NCBI GenBank assembly: GCA_963989245.1
Contig: CAXDII010000267.1
Location: 354,001-418,000, forward strand
Reading direction: 5' to 3'
DNA length: 64,000 nucleotides
From: Nansenia antarctica
Lineage: Eukaryota > Chordata > Actinopteri > Argentiniformes > Microstomatidae
This document shows, in pieces, positions 61,837 through 64,000 of this stretch (position 1 is the first letter of the stretch; each line of letters begins with the position of its first letter). Under the pieces are notes generated by a model, which made no database searches, was not told the DNA's origin, and saw only the letters and a program-made list of their open reading frames with translations. The position numbers and the translations under genes were made by a program.

Positions 61837-61975
61837 GTCGTGGGCAATTCCTTCAATATCTTATTTATCTGTACTTAATTATTGACTAGTAAAGTATCAA
61901 AGAAACCAGAGTTGTTGATTGTTCAAGTCAGACTGCATTTATTGTAAGTGTCACAGTTTGGAGTGAACACCCTTA
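61837..61975. mobile_element. LTR-like end breaking tRNA unit 5
   Basis: The tRNA unit stops at CAGAAGGTGT and TGTCGTGGGCAATTCC begins, similar at its edge to the ERV LTR (TGTCGTGTATTC). The rest differs. No second LTR is seen in the window. Confidence 0.35.
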
Positions 61976-62983
61976 ACACTAGGACCGCGGCGGATCGCGA
62001 CCTTATTCAATCGCGATGAGGTGTGATTCAGCACTATGATAGTTTAACATAGAGAAGAGTGTACTGACGCACAAAGATCGCTGGAGGGCGATGTCACACA
62101 AGGCCGTCTGCCAGGCTCCGACGCCTTTTCCCAGAATGCATTTCGCACCGGCAAGCAGAAGGCGTTTTGAATCCTCCATTTTTTTTCAAAAAAAAAATGC
62201 TGTGATTTTGCCTTTACAAGTGTTACCATGTCATTTTATGAAGTTTTAATATGTTTTCAGGTGAGAAAGTACCAATATATATTCCCAAAATGTGTCCAGC
62301 TTATCAAAATAACCCGTATATCTCCTCTGACGATTTTCGTCGTCGAATTCGCTAGCATGCGTTCGTAAATTCGCCCTGGAAATCTGGTTAGCACCCATGG
62401 AATGCCTCTTGTCCAATCAAATTACCTGGTCCCTTTATGACGTTGAACCCGGTGTGCGCTCCGGCGCTCTCATAGCGAATTTACGAACGCACCCTGCGGT
62501 TTCACTTTCAAGATCTAATTTTTTTGCATTGGAAAACACTTACAGAGTGAACTGTCATAATGAAAACATGACAAAGCCATTTGACTATCTTGTTCATAAA
62601 CAATGGTGTCAGGACTTTTCATTTTGATGACACTGACAACTGTTGTGCAAATGTTAATAGTGATGTGAGAAATGCACCAAAGCGACTGAGAAAACTGTAT
62701 TATACACAACAGTGTTGTGTTGTGTATATGTGAGTGAGACTGTGGTCTACAGTGATATACAGAAAAAACATTATATACAATATTATACATATATTTTTGT
62801 TGTCAGGACTTGTTTAGTTATTGTCATTTCGCAGAGTCACCTCAATAAAGCAAATGAACAAATGGAACATTTGCGAACAGTTCTGTAACAAAACGCTGTT
62901 ACTTTTCCTCACACATGTGTAAGTGGAAATCCTGTGGTCCTCGCAAATAAACCAGAATAACTCGTTTCTAAAGTCAGTTCCAT
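61976..62983. other. No gene seen; hairpin element inside
   Basis: Perfect 16-bp inverted repeats GCGTTCGTAAATTCGC (62359-62374) and GCGAATTTACGAACGC (62475-62490) enclose 100 bp, possibly a small MITE. Otherwise AT-rich without supported frames. Confidence 0.55.
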
Positions 62984-63308
62984 TCACTTGATATAATGGT
63001 TGAAGCATGGGGGATGGTAATCTAAATTCAAAGGATCTAAAACAATTGTGGCTTGTTTTTCCAATGAAGCCAACAAGGTCTTTGAATTTAGCCCTGCCAT
63101 GACTAATCTCAAGTATATTGCAGGCAATAGACCTCCATTTATCCCTATACTTGTAGGGCAACTTAGAAACAATAAGCCTGAGGTTTGATGGGCTATCAAG
63201 CTCTTCCAGATAGTGCAAGTCTTGCATGGCATTGTTGCATCCTCTCAAATACAGTGCATAGGCCTGTAGTGACTTTCCATCTTCAGCCTTTATGCTTGGC
63301 CAGTTCAA
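62984..63308 (-). pseudogene. Pao-type gag fragment
   Basis: The minus-strand frame with ALYLRGCNNAMQDLHYLEEL and LPYKYRDKWR resembles the capsid region of the BEL Gag at 58016-59926 (ELEAAM...GLSYLDT, LPYNIKEKW). It has no start and no flanking domains, so it is a fragment of a different BEL/Pao lineage. Confidence 0.6.
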
Positions 63309-64000
63309 GGCTTTATTTATATATATAATAACGTATGCATGTATGTAACGAGACTGCGGGAGTTTTCATTACTAACGAATGAAAGTTGATTATCATTATT
63401 AAAAAATAACTGTAATATATATTGCAATGTTGTCCCTTTCACACATAGTTCCAAGTAATTTCCTTGGAATCCCAAGCTGTGTTGACCAGGTATCGAGACA
63501 CAACAGCAGGGGAGGGGTGGGGGAAGGGAGGGGAGGGAGGGGTTACATCACCCTCTGTAGAACATCTTCTATCTAATCGGCGCACTGTGCTAAAATGCAA
63601 TGCAAACAAAACAACACAGGACAGACAGCAGTGCAGTGATGCGTTTTATATTATATTCTTTGAACAACAGAACGGGACAGGCGCCAGAAACTGCCATAAT
63701 ATACCATACATATATCTGCCATATATCGTACCTCCGTTTTATATTGAGAAATATGATGATAAATACATATAGGGCGGAGGTATGCTATGTGGTGTGTGGC
63801 TAGATATTTTCATGTAGCACTGTGACTGCGGGGGAACCCGATGTCTTTGTTCATTGATCGGAAACGATCGAGAGCCAGCCATCAACCCTCCCCCCATCAA
63901 GCGCATGTCTTATTGAGTCAACACGAGTTGACTCGCTGGAACGAGACAGACTGATACACACCACACCTCTGCCATATCATACATCGGTCCCACATGTATT
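63309..64000. other. Terminal flank, G-rich run
   Basis: No gene is seen. 63509-63542 is a run of G-tracts (GGGGAGGGGTGGGGGAAGGG and onward) able to form a G-quadruplex on the plus strand. Confidence 0.55.

Overview
The window reads as a piece of teleost fish nuclear genome. The U2 snRNA and tRNA sequences are vertebrate-type, and the mobile elements are of the kinds common in fish: Tx1-clade LINEs in U2 genes, a BEL/Pao retrotransposon, an endogenous retrovirus, tRNA-derived SINEs and a TIR transposon. I see no clear single-copy protein-coding host gene. The window is repeats plus small-RNA genes.

Region 1 (1-21.3 kb). A roughly 2.85-kb host repeat (called R here) occurs as units at 483-3386, 9905-12733, 12734-13129 (truncated), 17913-20747 and 20748-21143 (truncated). 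A minus-strand endogenous retrovirus (3387-9904) sits in R with 302-bp LTRs, a 4-bp CTAT target duplication, an 18-nt tRNA-Arg(ACG)-type primer site and a polypurine tract. It encodes Gag, then an in-frame TAG, then a Pol frame that lacks reverse transcriptase and the integrase core. An 8,008-bp segment (about 5,280-13,287) is tandemly duplicated to 13,288-21,295. The junction lies in a (TTC)n SINE tail.

Region 2 (21.1-43.35 kb). This is a U2 snRNA gene array. Repeat units consist of a SINE with (TTC)n, a 219-bp U2 promoter and a U2 gene. Most U2 copies are split just after the branch-site recognition element by Keno-type LINEs, in the same sense as U2. Two families are present: Keno-B at 23428-28420 (one ORF2), and Keno-A at 29371-34639 (ORF1 and ORF2). 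The Keno-A copy and its flanking U2 and SINE sequence are mirrored on the plus strand at 34756-42.7 kb, forming a large palindrome with a 116-bp spacer. The right arm carries a 2-kb Keno-B-derived insertion. Only the U2 gene at 42973-43161 is uninterrupted.

Region 3 (43.35-46 kb). tRNA-Ile(AAT) and tRNA-Ala(AGC) genes and fragments lie in a duplicated unit whose first copy is fused to a truncated U2 promoter.

Region 4 (46.1-51.9 kb). A TIR-bounded element (46088-49372) carries a minisatellite of exactly 95 units of 22 bp in two main sequence states. After it come AT-rich DNA, a palindromic MITE-like element with telomere-like repeats, and microsatellites.

Region 5 (52.3-61.8 kb). This is a tandem array of about 600-bp units, each with a minus-strand tRNA-Lys(TTT), a plus-strand tRNA-Trp(CCA) and a decayed Trp-like copy. 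A 7-kb BEL/Pao retrotransposon (53605-60592) with 5-bp target duplications interrupts the array. The last 2 kb hold an LTR-like end, a hairpin element and a decayed Pao-type gag fragment.

Taken together this is a small-RNA gene neighbourhood (U2, Ile, Ala, Lys, Trp) that has been heavily colonised and rearranged by retroelements. Several very young duplications could be real or could be assembly artefacts; read depth and spanning long reads would decide.
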